Positions 33,438 to 46,732 of a stretch of 64,000 nucleotides of DNA are shown one piece after another. Each line of letters begins with the position of its first letter. Within the stretch, counting starts at the first letter, position 1. Source of the stretch: Carex sylvatica. Taxonomy: Eukaryota; Streptophyta; Magnoliopsida; Poales; Cyperaceae. Location: contig CAXKVR010000097.1 of NCBI GenBank assembly GCA_964058845.1, forward strand, positions 62,001 to 126,000. Direction: 5' to 3'. A program made the position numbers and the translations under genes. The notes under the pieces were generated by a model. It was not told the origin of the DNA. It did not search any database and worked only from the letters and a program-made list of their open reading frames with translations.

Positions 33438-33601
33438 TATCCTCTGAGATATCTCAAACTTTGCATGACTTTATGGAAAATCTCAACCGTTCAAATACTT
33501 TCTGCACAAATCTCGAAGCTAAAATAATACTGGCCCTGCACTACCCCCGAATAGGCACCGGACACGTCGGTCACGCAAAAGTTGAGATATCTCAGAGGAT
33601 A
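33438..33601. repeat. Inverted repeat, 27-bp arms, 110-bp loop
   Basis: Arms TATCCTCTGAGATATCTCAA and its reverse complement at 33575-33601, extending to a matched GC(A)AAA-type inner part. It lies just upstream of the candidate exon at 33685. Just before it, a 29-bp tandem direct repeat (AATATATTACTGCTAATC) occurs at 33294-33345. Confidence 0.7.
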
Positions 33602-33684
33602 TGCACTCATCCACTTCTCCGACAAAGAGAAAAAAATTGAGAGTAAAAAGAGAACAAACCTTCCTTTCTCTCTCTTTCTCTCTA

Positions 33685-33828
33685 ATGGCGGAACAAGCAA
33701 ATAAGAAACCTAGCTACGCGCTTCACAATCCGGCCATGACAAGAAGTAGGATGCATGCATCGATCTCTCCATTCGCCGAGTTCTCAATTCCTCCATCGCC
33801 GGCGCCTTCTCTGGCCTCATATTTTTCC
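33685..33828 (+). CDS. Candidate first exon of an unrecognised gene
   Basis: An ATG after a CT-rich leader opens 48 codons (starts MAEQANKKPSYALHNPAM, ends APSLASYFS) and meets a good donor, TTTCC|GTAAGC. The composition, rich in Ser and Pro with Arg/Met, could be an organelle-targeting or disordered N-terminus. No further exons were recognised downstream, where a LINE sits 57 bp beyond the donor in the opposite orientation. It could be a live gene with exons I cannot read, or a leftover. Confidence 0.3.
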
Positions 33829-33895
33829 GTAAGCCCCCCATTTTCTTCTTCTTTTAGCTAGCTAAATCTGGTCATGTTTTTTTTTTGTCCGATTT

Positions 33896-35860
33896 CAAAT
33901 TTTTTTTTGAAAAATAGGCAATAAAGCTCATTTCATTTTCATGAAACCAAAGATTAATTTACAGCCAATTCAAACATGTAAATTCTCACTGATCTCCTAA
34001 TAGATCATTCAGCAAAAGAAAAAAACCAAACAAAAGATAAATGATCTACGTTTAAGAACCCCCCACAATACAGTAATAGAGAAGAAGTTTTCTAAGATTA
34101 AGCCACTGACATTTGGACTGAGGTAAGTATAAACACCACCTAAAGGCGCAAAACACAAAATATTTGTATTCATCTTCATGCAACTGGAGACTCAGTACCC
34201 CTGTCTAAAGGAACTGTCATAAGAGCCTGTTCACCATGATCACTGTGCTCAGTATGATAGTCCACCACCTACTGCTCTTCTGGATTTCAAACCCTCAAAG
34301 GGATGGCAATGATATCATCAGGAAGCCACTCAGCAGCAGCATCTTTGAATCTTTTCTCCATGTTACCTGCCCAATATGTAATAACCGAGATAATAAGCAA
34401 AATAATCGATCTAGGTGTTGTAATTGGACTATTTTGAAAACAAACATCATTTCGATGTTTCCAAATAGTCCAACAAACTGCACTAAAAATAATTAAAAAT
34501 CCTATTTGTTGAGATGTTTCAAGAGTAGTAGAGAAGTGAAAGACATCATAACAAGACTGCCAATCTGAAAAAAATTCTGACTCTGCCCCAGCCAAAACCA
34601 TATTTTTTGAGCCTGTTGACATAGAAGGAAAAGGTGATGAACATTCTCTTGAGAGCTGCAAAAATGACACATTAGACTATCATTCCAGCCTCTTTTACGT
34701 AAATTAACCTTAGTTAGTATTCTATTGTTGAAAAGCAACCAAATGAATATCCTAATTTTGGGAGGAATTGGTAAAGTCCATATAATGGCATATTTATTAT
34801 CATTTACACCCCTAAAGTTCAATAGTTTATAAATGGACCTAACTGTAAAAATCCCTGACGGATCCCATCTCCATGCTACTTTATCAGTATAATGAGTAAA
34901 GCTAGAACTACTAAGTATATATAGGATTACTGTCCATTCTACAGCTAAAACACCAATAAGGTTTCTAGTGAATTGTAAATTGCTACCTTAAGATATCATT
35001 ACTGCACTAATCGTAATATGTTTGTTAGAGCATGTATCATATAAATTTGGAAATCTAGACGCAAGAGAATAATTTTCATATCAAATGGCATGCCAAAATT
35101 CTATCTATGATTGGATTCCAGGTTAGTATGTAATACTCATTTGACCTAAATTTTACAATTTACTTATATCTTTCCAAAAAGGGGAAGCAGGTAAGGAGGT
35201 ATTATTAGAACAATACTTTGCGGTAATAACAGTTTTTCACAAAGTGGTATACTCGGTATTATTAAATCTCCACCACCATTTCAACATTAAGGAGATATTC
35301 ATTTCTTGAAGATTTAGAATTCCTAAACCTCCATTATTTTTAGCTAAATAAGTCTTAGACCATTTGAGTAAAGCATATTTTTTCCTAGATGGTCCTGATC
35401 TTTTGCCACAAAAATCTATTTCTAATAGTATCTAATCTTCTAAGTACAGTTTTGGGGGCTCTATATATATAATGATAATGTATAAAGGGGTATAGTTGAC
35501 AAGACCAAATTAAGTAACGTAAGTCTATCACCTAAAGATAAAAGTTGTCCCTTCCAGTGTTGTAATCACTTTTCTACTTTATCTAATAAAAATTACCAGT
35601 CATCTACAGTGAGCTTGCTATCTTTCAAGAGAAGTCCTAAATATTGTAAAGAAAATTGTCCTAGTTTACATTGAAAAGTATGAGCAAATTCAGCCCCCTC
35701 GATATGAATAGGATATAGTTCAGTTTTGTTTAAGTTCATTTTAATTCCAGATAATGCTTCAAAACAGATCATCCCCCACCATGCGGATGACACATTTTCA
35801 TGGGTACCTTTAAGAAATAGAATGGTGTCATCCGCATAATGACAATTAGTTAAAGCCCTA
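33896..35860 (-). mobile_element. 5'-truncated LINE retrotransposon
   Basis: An exact 11-bp target duplication TTGTCCGATTT lies at 33885-33895 and 35861-35871. On the minus strand the element begins in the reverse transcriptase core: YADD catalytic motif near 35838, then FEALSGIKMNLNKTEL. It ends with the zinc-binding domain (PPKIRIFIWLLFNNRILTK, CHFC...HHLFLLC at 34820-34600), the C-terminal region (FSAVCWTIWKHRND near 34480) and a short A-rich tail. Several frameshifts and stops make it dead. Truncation at the 5' side is the normal outcome of target-primed reverse transcription. Confidence 0.9.
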
Positions 35861-36249
35861 TTGTCCGATTTAGATTCATTTGTTTGTTAAATGAGTTGTG
35901 GCATTAGGGTTTCATCTCTTATTGATTCATCAAATGGTAATTTGAAATTTGTGCTTGCTCAATCATGCAAAATTCCACTGAAGAAATACTCCTTTTTACT
36001 TGGTTCTTTTGTTTCTCTACACAACAGTTATCAGTATTCACATATGTTAATATAGGGCCTCTATTTTTTATTCTTCATCAGAAGTAAAAACTACAAAAGT
36101 AATATTTTGTTGTTATTTAATTACTTGACTGGATAACCAGCTGATACAAGGTACGTACGTACGTAACGTACCCAAAACAGACCATAGACTGTACCAGTAA
36201 CTTTGTTGGAATTAAAAATTCATTATCATGTTGGTTCAATGTCTTCCTT

Positions 36250-36471
36250 TTCAAAATTCAAATAGTTAATTTGAACTGTGTTCAACATGATTTTCATACC
36301 TGTAGACTTAATTTTACATTTTTTTTAGATTTTGTGTTTCTAATTTTTAGATATATAAAAAAGTGTTGAATGATCTAGAATCTTTAGATTAAGTGATTTT
36401 CTATCTATTTTAAAAATAAAATCTAAAATCTGTCCTACAAGCACATTTTCATAGGTTGAACATTTTCATAT
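36250..36471. repeat. Hairpin core family, copy b (ends not found)
   Basis: Shares TTCAAAATTCAAATAGTTAA, TTCAACATGATTTTCAT, the central TTTTAGATTTT palindrome and CAAGCACATTTTCATA with the other core copies. Both outer termini seem lost. Confidence 0.65.
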
Positions 36472-36638
36472 ATATAGTGAACATGTTGGGTTTATATAAG
36501 CAAACGGGGTTTAGGCATATACTTGTAGGTCCAATGGATGGAAGCTACTGAGTGAAAATTGCTTCGCTCCCGAGTTTCTGTTAGGCCTTTAATTTTGCTT
36601 GTTGAAATCTTGGAAATATTTTTTTTTTTTCTATTTTT

Positions 36639-36750
36639 CATGTGTAGGTCGCATTTTGATATGTGATGAAATATTACTGGGTTATTTGATCAGTCATGTG
36701 TAGGTCGCATTTTGATATGTGATGAAATATTACTGGGTTATTTGATCAGT
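36639..36750 (+). repeat. Perfect tandem duplication, 56 bp x 2
   Basis: Units 36639-36694 and 36695-36750 are identical by eye (start CATGTGTAGGTCGCATTTTG, end TTTGATCAGT), so the duplication is recent. Confidence 0.95.
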
Positions 36751-38921
36751 CAGGGACAGATGTAGGTTGAATGAATGGAGTCAATTGAGCTCAAATTTTT
36801 ATTTTAAAAGAAATTGTATTTATATATGATATTCTTTAAGTGGGAGTTAAGGTCACGAATATCGTAAAATTTATCCTCATTTCAGCATGAAAATTATATA
36901 TGATTGAAATACATTCACCTTTGACTCTCGTAATTTGAAAGTTTGGTTTCGCCGTAGTTGTTTATGGGTAGTAAACTAGTAATTAATTCTATGTTTTTTG
37001 TGTATTGAGCAATTGACTGAATTACTAATTATCATCTGATGCATGATGTGTAAATACGCAAAAGAAAAAAAAAATAATCGTGTGTGAATCATTTTTCAAA
37101 AAAATGTGCTTTCTTTGGTACTTTAATATTATACATGTAAGTTAACATGATCATTATTCACGCAATTTTTCTCGCCAGGTACCTTTAGGTCTGATTGGAA
37201 CCAACTATCTCTCTTTAAAATGAGAAATAAATTTGCCAAAATTGCAAATCTGTTGATCGGAATACGCACAACAATGAGAGATGATTTCATTTGGAGTGAC
37301 TTGGACAGAGATTTTAGCTTCAACGAATTCTCGTGAAAATTGGAGATTCAACGAGAGTTCATTTCACAGAAAATAACACTATTTTTGTTTGCGCCGATAC
37401 CCATCCTTCTTGAAGCCCTTCGCTTCCCTTCGAGTATTCTCTACTGAAGCGAAGAAGAAGAACGGGAGCCCTCTGACTTATAACACATGATTCTTCAAAC
37501 AACTTGTGCGATTCGATTAGAGCCTTACAGCTTGTGTGATACTCAACACAAATAACCAGGAACACCTCACTCATTCTTGTGCGATTGTTCATGCATATCT
37601 CACTCAGTTTTTGGATAAGCAGTGGGCTCAATTAAAATAATGGCAGGAGGAGCAAGCCATAAGAGATGCGCACAAGTAGCAAGCAGCATTGTTTTGGATG
37701 ATATACATATTTGGATTCTTTCATTATGTATTATTTTTTAAAGAAAAATTTCGAAATGGTATCAACATAGTATACTAGTAAATTGGGTCATGTTCTGGCT
37801 TTTAAATGGAGCCTTTTGGGTCCTCAGCATGCTGAGGTATTACTTCTGTTGGGGTTTCGATTGATGTATTTGACCTCTCAAAATAGCTCAGGTAACAATT
37901 GGTATACTGTCTAGTACCTGTACCACATATCTGGTATAAATATGTTATGTCCCAAAAATAGCTAAAATAACTGTTCGATAAACATCTTTATAGTTTATAT
38001 TAAGATGAAAATTCAGTGGTTGCAAGTATATATTTTAAGGGCACAGGTGCCATTTTTACTCAAATGAAATTATTTCTATTCTATTATGCATACTTTCTAA
38101 CCTTCCTCCATTCTCCCGCTTACACATCAAATAAGTTATCTAATATTTTTATTTATATTGTGGGCTTAGCCCATATGTTGTTTTCTTTGGACTTTGAAAT
38201 AATGAACTTATTCCTTTTCTTCTTCTTCTCTTCTTTACTGGAGAGAGGGAGGGGCCTGATACTCAGTACCACTGTCATTCCATGATCAGTTAGAATCCCT
38301 CCACTGAGAAAAATATAATACAAACTGATGTATAATTTTATTAATTGAATGACTATATGTCTTAAATCTAGAATTTAAAATAGAATTATCCCTTTTTATT
38401 ATTGAATTTCATTCCATTAACCCAAACAATAATCTTGTAATTAAGTCTGCCATAAGATATATGTTTAATGCGGTCCATCCCTCCCATAATATCAGGAAAT
38501 TAGATTGCTACAAAACAAATAAATATATAAATGTGCCAACTAAAAAAAGCTCAAAAAAAATTTGCTAATAAATGAAAATCTTTCTTTCACTGGTAATGAT
38601 GATTTTCAAAGCATTTCCAATCCAAAAAAATAAATTCGGATTTCCGTTTTAAATGAAATTTAAAAGCCTAAACAAGCTCATAAATGTGACTAATTCAGTT
38701 CGATCAAATCTGACAATAAAATGTTTCCTCATAAGACGATCTCTTTTACATCAAAAAATCTCTTAAGCCATCTTAGACAAGCTAAGTCAATAGGCACAAT
38801 AGCAATGGTAAATGGATTCTAGAGGAAACACTGATAATTCCTATGAAAGCTATGTAATATATAAACAACACACAAAATTACGCAGCATTTACACGACTAA
38901 CAAAGAAAAAGAAAAAATGAG

Positions 38922-41900
38922 TTACTCAAAACTAGAAGACCTGCTCCACCGATCCAAATAATCCTCGATGGATGTATTGACAGAGATTGAATCTACTGTC
39001 TGTACTGTACTGGCAACTGAGACTGAGTCATCCTCCAAATCGAGCAATGCAAGACTGAGGTACGATTTGATATTTGAACCAGGCGGTGTTATTGCCGCCT
39101 CATCATCTGACCCGTCACAGCTTTCCTCTGCTATTGCGACTTGTAACTCAGCCCATTTTGTTACTTCTTCATCCTCTTGAAGAAGATTCACCACCTAAGG
39201 GTAATTATAAAATAGCAAAACAAAAATCAAAATTTAAAATTAAGACTTAGGGTGAACTGGTAATATTATGGTAACATAACGGGAACCCTTACAAGAGACA
39301 TTGTCGGTCGAGATTGGTAATAGGTTCTAAGGCACAAGGAAGCTGCCAGTATAATTCTTCTCATTTGTTCAGCCACATGTGCATTTTTCAAACCCGGATC
39401 CATCAAGGCTTCGATGTTTCCATCTTGTAATAGCGGTTTTGCCTTCACAGCAAAAAGAAAATAATAAGATATCATAAGGAGAAGTTTACAATATACTGTC
39501 AATTTTTCAATTTTTCAATTTTTTGCTCACGAAATGCAATCAATGGAATTATCAATTACAAATTGTTGGTTTTAAGGAGAAATTGGATACCCAGGAAACA
39601 ATGCTCTCGCGACCTTTAGGTGACCCAGATTGAATAGGTTTTCGGCCAGATAAAAGCTCAAGTAGCACCACACCATATGCGTAAACATCAATTTTCTCAT
39701 TAACCTTTCCATACATGAAATACTCAGGTGCCAGATACCTACCATAAAGAAGAAGATTATACAAAGTTACTTGTGAAAACACAATTGTGCTTATAACCTC
39801 AAAGTTACTTGCTATTAAGCCCATTATGCAAAAAATTGATAAAAAGTAATTAATTGTTTACCCAAATGTGCCAGCAATATCATTGCAAGTGAGGTTTGAA
39901 TCCGGAGATGATACCCGCCTTGCAAATCCAAAATCTGACAACTGAAATAGAAGCAGCAGTGTTTAATTGTATTTCTCAATGTGATTGTATTTCCAACCTA
40001 CACAAATAAATTATTATAAAATAAGAAACGAAAAGGTAGTAATTGACCTGTGGCTCAAAATCCTTTGAAAGGAGTATGTTGGATGACTTAACATCTCCAT
40101 GAATCACTGGTTCATCGGACCCACCGCCACTATGCAAATAGTCAAGTGCTTCAGCTATGCCAACCGCTATTTTATACCTCTCCTCCCAGCTTAGCACAAG
40201 TTTGTTCTCTTGTTCACCTGGAAAAAAAAACTATCAATAATTAGATGTTTTTATTAACATACATTTGTAAATGTAAGACTATACTCCTTTAGCGAAGTAG
40301 CAAGAGTATCGATGCAAATGTAGAAATCAATAAGCATGAAATAAAGATAAGCAAGCAAGTTAACAAAAAATCAAAACTATAAAGGGACAAAAAGGAAATT
40401 CAATTTTCAAATCACAAGAACATCATACCATGAAGAATTTCCTCTAAGCTTCCATTAGGCAAGTAGTCATACACCAAAATAAGGCTTTTATTCTCGAAAC
40501 AAAAACCAGCAAGAGATATTATGTTAGTGTGGCGCAAAACGGATGTGATCTCGACTTCACACATGAATTCCGTAAGGGCCGCATTACTGGGTTTTAACAT
40601 TTTTACAGCTAGATCCCGCCCTTCTTGGAAATTTGCCTTATAGACCTTGCTTGTGCCTCCTTTCCCTATCAGCTTATCTACAACATATGCCAATAACTTC
40701 CATAAGTTTAAAATATTTCCTGAGATAAATAGTTAGGTTTTGGATAAGAAAAAGAAGAGAAAAAAACAAACCAGCTGAAAAATTGGATGTAGCTACTTGA
40801 AGTTCTTCATATCCAAAAATTTTACAGACCGGAGAAAACTTCTCCTCAAATTTTTGCAACTCCTTTGGAGGCCAATCTTCGCTCAATTTCGAGTCACTAA
40901 TCGAGCTCATTACACCATTCCTTACCGGGTTATCGGGCCTCCCTTCCAGGTGCAATCTGGTCGGAAGCCTCATGGCCCACTTCACCACAGGCCACTCTGA
41001 CGAATGACACCTCCTATGAGTCAAAACCTTCTTTCTAAGAGAGTGGGACCCACCATTTGATTTCTTATTGGATTCACTAGGTGAGTTGCATGAACTGGAG
41101 TTGCTGAATTCATCCTCCGATGAAATAGTGCATACTGAGCAGTTCCTCTCACTATTTCTGGACACGGATCCATTAACACTGCTACTAGTACTGTTCACCT
41201 CACCTCCTCTCGGCCATGAACAGTATAAATCTCCATCCTCTATCTGACTTGCGGTTTCACTCTCTGTTTGGGTTGGGTTCTCAGTGGGCCAGGGACAGTA
41301 CAAGTCGTTATTTTCATTGTTACCAGTTGGCTTGTCGGCACTGGTATCATCGATATTACCAGATTCTGAAAGTACACATTCCTCTGGTTTCTCTTGTAAA
41401 GTAAAACTAGAATTGCTGGTATCAGGGGCAATGCTGGTATGGAGGTATCTTGCCGGTAACACACAATAGAGGTCACTCGCATTGATTATACATTCTTCTG
41501 ATTTTGGCTTGGCCTTATCTAATTTTTAATAATAGTTGTTTTAGAATTAATTTATTGGATAGGATTAAGAGAACTTCTTGAGAAATAAATAAACAAAACA
41601 AATAAGCCAACTAACCTGGTACTTCACTCTTGAATACAATTTTTCCACTATTTATAGCAACAACCGAGCAAGTAGATCTCAGCTTCCTCGCACAATACTT
41701 TGCAATGGATAAAGAAAACCTAAAATAGAAAATTAGTAAAAAAAATCTTTAGAATATTGCTATACAGATCTATAAAAAGACCACAATCTGGTAAACCACT
41801 ACAATTTTTTTTAATTCATATATGACCTCAGCATGAAATTTGTGCATATAATTAATCCAGAACTGAATAGTACCAAATTGCACAGAAAGATGTTGGTGCA

Positions 41901-43862
41901 CACCTTTTTATAAAGCCTTGGAAAAAAAAAACCATGACTGAGGCTATGATAATATGCATATTACAGATCGGTCTATGCTATGGATCCATATCCCTATTTT
42001 CAAAGTTCAAACAGTCGATCCAAACCATTAAACATGATCTCCGTAAGAAAATGTACTTGCAGACTAAGTTTTCCATTTTTTAGATTCTTTTTACTGTTTT
42101 TTTAGATAGGTAAAAAAATCCTTGTTTTTGGATGGTCTAGAATTTTCAAATCAAGATATTTTCTACCCACCTAAAAAAAAAGCAAAAATATTCTAAAAAA
42201 TGTAAGATTTAGTCTGCAAGTACATTTTCAAGAACCATATATTGGTAAATTTCTTGCTATATTCCATTTCATTATTATTGAAGCTACACGGATTTCACCG
42301 CATTACCAGTGCATAACCAGTATAGTACCGTTATTAGGCTATACGTACCCATTTTTGTGCTTATTCCTAGTGGCACCGAGAATAAGATGTGATGCTCCCA
42401 GGGAATTAGCTTCACGAACCAATGCTCTTCTACGTGAAAATCCTTTACATATCTTTAGCTTTAATTCTATCTGTGGAAATAAGAAACTGTATTAGAACAA
42501 TATATAAAAGGATGGATGAAATACTAGGATTACTTTAATAATTAATATTGAGAAATTTGGGTTAATGCAAAGTAACTACAACTTAACAAGGAGAGAACCA
42601 AATAAATTTTCTATGGTAATTAACAATTAGTAACACATCAGATTGCAAGTTACTGTTAAACAAAAATATATGATTATCTAGTTGGAAAGAATCAAAATGG
42701 GGGCAAATTTAGAAATGAGTCAAAATTTACACCCAAATATGTCATAAAGATAAAATTGAAGGGAAATACCAAAAACAAAATTAAAAGATACCAAATGTTC
42801 AATCTATATTTGGAGAGATAGTAAGAACTACAAGAAATGGAACTACATACTAAATTGAGGAAAATTGTCAAAATATGTTTACACCATTTTTAATACTGAA
42901 ATAAAATTCAGAAATTATGCTAATTACCATCAATTACACAAACAACTAAATTTTGGAAATAAGTAGCCAAATTGCATTTACGGAGAAGATCCAAACTCTG
43001 AATAAGCATTACTAATACATTAGATTACAATTTAATTGTTAAAAAAATATATATGATAATCTATTTGGAAAGAGTCAAAATGGGGGCATATTCAGAGAAT
43101 AGTCATAAAAATACAGAAAAGAGTCAAAATTTTGTTTTGAGACATGGGTTAGCATGACAATTTACACCCAAAAATTTCATAAAGATACAATTGAAGAAAA
43201 ATACTAAATGGTTAATCTATAATTGGAGAGATAGTAAGAACTAATCAGAAATGGGACTACAGACAAAATTGAGGAAAAATGTCAAAATATGTTCTACCTC
43301 ATCTTTTAACTATGAATTATGAATTAAAATTCAGAAACTAGGATAAATAAGACTAGAACAAATAAAATATATGAACTCAGGACACCAATTTACTAAAGTA
43401 AAAAGAACATGCAAATGGAAACGCTAATTACCATCAATTAGACAAGCAAGCAACTCAAATTTCAACTACAACCAGACAAATTTCTACAGAAAGAAGAACA
43501 ACAAAACCTAAATTAAGTACAAAAATGAAAACCTGTTTGAGATTGCAAAACCCTTCGTAAACAGCAAGCATGGAATCCAATTCCAAGTTGAGAGAAGAAC
43601 AGGAAGCACCAGGCGAGGTGATGACGTGACACGCCACGAAATGGTCCCCACTGTGGGCCAGGTTCACCAGTGCCCAAGTGAGTGTCTCTTTACTCTGTGA
43701 ATCCATCTTTACTGCCACCATCACTGTTTTCTTCTCTCCTCCTCCTCCATGAATCATCTTCTCTTCTTTCTCGATATTCTTCATTTCTACTGTACCTTTC
43801 TGTTCTTCTTCTTCTCCTCCATCCAATTGTTCCACATCTTTCTCTGACTTGGGGATTCTCAT
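38922..43862 (-). CDS. Receptor-like cytoplasmic kinase with N-terminal universal stress protein domain, 10 exons
   Basis: Minus-strand exons: 43862-43533, 42470-42349, 41719-41616, 41518-40772, 40677-40429, 40217-40048, 39941-39862, 39738-39591, 39442-39293, 39194-38922; all GT-AG, in phase, 790 residues. USP-like domain at about 45-185 ([32 protein letters not shown]). A Ser-rich linker of about 245 residues holds three DLYC-type repeats (DLYCVLP, DLYCPWP, DLYCSWP). The kinase domain has [12 protein letters not shown] (438-449), Lys460, a catalytic loop with Asp559 in [13 protein letters not shown] at 577-579 and APE. The family is RLCK class VI, cytosolic Ser/Thr kinases, some linked to ROP GTPase signalling. 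The HRD arginine is Gly558, as in non-RD kinases, so activation-loop control may differ. No membrane segment. The 5' leader is CT-rich. Intron 2 holds a hairpin element. Confidence 0.93.
41936..42238. mobile_element. Hairpin core family, copy c, in kinase intron 2
   Basis: The left terminus GACTGAGGCTATG matches the GAGTGARGCTATGGT ends of copy d and of the 52874 hairpin. The core palindrome follows (TTCAAACAGTCGATCC, ACTTGCAGACTAAG, mirrored CTGCAAGTACATTTTC). The right terminus is missing beyond about 42238. Confidence 0.75.
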
Positions 43863-45057
43863 TCTCTCTCTCTCTTGATCGATCGATGGATTTGTAAACA
43901 GTGGGATTACTGATTTCTCACATGGGTTTGTTTATGGGTGGGGGGAGAGAGAGAGAGAGAGAGACTAATTGAAACTTTTGTCGCGAGAAATAATAAAAAT
44001 GACGAGGTATCTGTTCTCACTATTTATCTATTTGCGATTTCTCTGTTATAAGAAACCCGCGAACAGAACTCTTGCGTCTCTCTCTGTCTCGACTTCGGAG
44101 TAGGCCCATTGGACCTACTTCAGGTTCGATGGGCTCCATAACCGTCCGATTCGTTTTAAGATCTGTGTTATGAGCTTTAATATTCCTGCGCATCCGCATT
44201 GATTCGTGCACACGGATTATAAAGCAAATTGGACAGTTGTGGATCCCATTAGACCCAATCGGACCTACTCCTCTATCGTTATCTCTCTGTGTCTTTCTTA
44301 GTGTCTTTTTCTTTCTTAATTTTGATTTTAGATCGAAACCGTCTGATCAGCATTAGGATGCAAAGGGATACATTAATATCCGTGCAGAAGTAGATCGTAC
44401 GGTCTGTATCTAACCTCATTATTTGAGTTATTTTAGGTTGTATGAATGCAAAAGAATGAATTAAGTTTCTCTGAAGTAACTTAAATTTTGTATTCATATT
44501 TGGACCGTCTGATCAGAATCAGGATCAATGAAAGCGTACATCGGACGGTGTGGATCGAAACACAAAATTTTGAGTTATTGTTGAGTGATATGAATTCTTA
44601 AAGAAAGAAGAGATGGCGCCCCTCCCCCACAGGCCACACATTGCATCATTTGACACAGACATAGTAATTAAACGACGCTTTTTCGCATTCCCCCCTCTCT
44701 TTCTATCGCTTTCCATTAGAGTCCAAAATGGTTTGCCACACTCGGTTCCAGAAGAGTCTCTGCACCGGAGTAATTGTAAACCGTGTTTTCTTGTTAACCT
44801 AGCAAATTTACATTTTTCATTGTAGTATTAGAAGTACAAGTATTCTTTTCTCCAAATGAGAAACACAAATGTAAATGCGATCTATCTTTTCAATTTTACA
44901 CCAAGTGTAGGCAACATATTCTCTCCAGTAAAGGTATTTTCGTTCGCGCCCGCCTATGCCTAGTCGGTAACATGCTGATTCTGTAATTGACCTTTGACCT
45001 TTCTCTTTTCGTAAATTTCTTTTATTGGTAATTAATTTGGGCAGATTCTCTCCAGTT
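43863..45057. other. Intergenic with CT/GA tracts, no gene seen
   Basis: Contains a GA run near 43945-43966 upstream of the kinase gene. Words of GGAGTAGGTCCGATTGG type appear inverted at about 44096 and 44262 and again near 62190, suggesting a small old inverted-repeat element at about 44096-44278. Confidence 0.45.
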
Positions 45058-45062
45058 TTATT

Positions 45063-46041
45063 AAACGGAGACATCCATTACATCCTTAAATGCAGCGTTC
45101 TAGTTATTAGAAAGAGGCTTCACTTTGCCTTGCAAACCAAAAGTTGCATTTTTCTTTCTTTAATCCGCAGCCAAGAGGTGCAAACGGATCGGATATTATC
45201 GGTCTGTATTTATATCAGTATCAATATCTTTTTTTTTAGTAAGATATCAGTATCAATATCTGTATTTAAAAATTAAATGTAAATATTAAATATCTAAATT
45301 TAAGTGCAGATACTGTTACGAATATAATTTTAAATTTTAATTATTTATATTTAAATAGTAAATATATATCAATTAGATAAATAATAATATTGTTTATAGT
45401 TACAATTAGATAAATATTATGATTTAATATTGTACTAATATTTATATTTTTTAAATAAATAATAATATTGAGAAACAAAATATACAATATGTATCTGTCG
45501 AAAATCTAATATGGTATCCGTCTAATATATGATTTGTATATATATCCAAAAATTAAAAGCGGATACGTATATGATTTTACTATTATCCGATCAATATATT
45601 GATTCGTTTGCAACCCTATGACCATAGTAATAATATTTGTGTTTTATTAGCAAATAATTCGTGAATGAAACGTTTTGTTGGTATTGCCGAACCGAATGGC
45701 GAATTATTCGGTTGACCGAATTTTACGAATTATTCACAAATAAAACTCAAAAACAAATTTGGTTTTTTTTTTTGGGTTTTTTTTTTGGGTTTTTTTTCTT
45801 TCTTGTGGGACCGAATCTTTTGGAATTATTTATGAATCACAAAAATTTGATCCCGCCGAATCGAACCCGAATAATTCATTTGTCATGCAGAACTACGAGA
45901 CCCTTCTCCTATTCTTTCAAACTGGAGACATCCATTAACAGCATTCAATACAGCATTAAATACAGCACTACAGTATTAAATACGGCGTGCTAGAAGTTCG
46001 TCACTTTGGGTTGCAAAAGTTGCATTTTTCTTTTTTTAATC
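45063..46041 (+). repeat. Direct repeat pair, about 105-125 bp, about 860 bp apart
   Basis: Copies at about 45063-45165 and 45918-46041 share GGAGACATCCATTA, GTTGCATTTTTCTTT and TTTAATC. The spacer is filled by a simple-repeat element and a CGAATTATTCG-rich patch near 45660-45730. Confidence 0.6.
45174..45618. mobile_element. Simple-repeat hAT-like element (GGATAT type)
   Basis: Inverted ends AGAGGTGCAAACGGATC and TAGGGTTGCAAACGAATC bound 445 bp of degenerate GGATAC/GTATCC and TATCAGTATCAATATC words. No clear 8-bp target duplication. Confidence 0.6.
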
Positions 46042-46732
46042 TATGACCGTAGGAATCTTAGAAATAAATCTCCTGTTATTGCTAATGAATAACAAGAATC
46101 TGTTATACCATTCCCAACCGTTCAATATTTTTCATGCGCGATCTCAACAAAGATCAACGGTTGAGATTGGAATAACTGTTCCTGTTATTATTTTTGAACA
46201 ACAGCATATTTTTTTTCCAGGCATCTTGTAAAAGTCTTGAGCACTGGCAACCTAACCCCAGTGACCCCACATAAATGAATCTAACCCATCTAACAAATTA
46301 TTATTAATGAAGAAAATAATATATTTATTGAAAAGATGCTTATGAGGTGTCTGACAGTATTGACCCGTTGACTACTGTAGCCCACTACCTTTTCCTTTTT
46401 TTTCTTTTGCACGTGATCTTTTAGGCCACAAAAGGTTAAAAATAAATTTGTTGGGAAAAGAATTGTTCAGACTTCAGGATAAGAAATTGAAATTTAAAAT
46501 TGACAAAATATAAAAAATATATAATATTCGGGAATATCCAAATTAGGTATTTCTCTTCCTAAATTCATAATATCAGATTTATGCATGTAAATTTTAATAT
46601 TTTGTTTTCTCTTTCCTTTTGAGTTTAGACTTGGTGTTTTGACGCCCAACATTTAAAAAACAAAATTAGAAAAAAAAAAATGTTCAGTAAGCAATTGAAA
46701 TCTAAAATTGACAAAAATAAAAGGAGAATTTC
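46042..46732. other. Intergenic, no gene seen
   Basis: AT-rich, no recognisable feature. An inverted pair CAACCGTTCAATATT / GATCAACGGTTGAGAT lies near 46115-46165. Confidence 0.45.

Larger units (their letters stand above)
35872..38921. other. Intergenic, no gene recognised
   Basis: Holds a hairpin-core copy (36250-36471) and a tandem duplication (36639-36750). A possible exon-like stretch bounded by CAG and GTAACA lies near 37832-37893, without recognisable protein similarity. The rest is AT-rich. Confidence 0.5.

Noticed and set aside
38016..38285. 89-codon frame rich in hydrophobic residues
   Set aside because: AT-rich chance frame with no start context, splice site or similarity.
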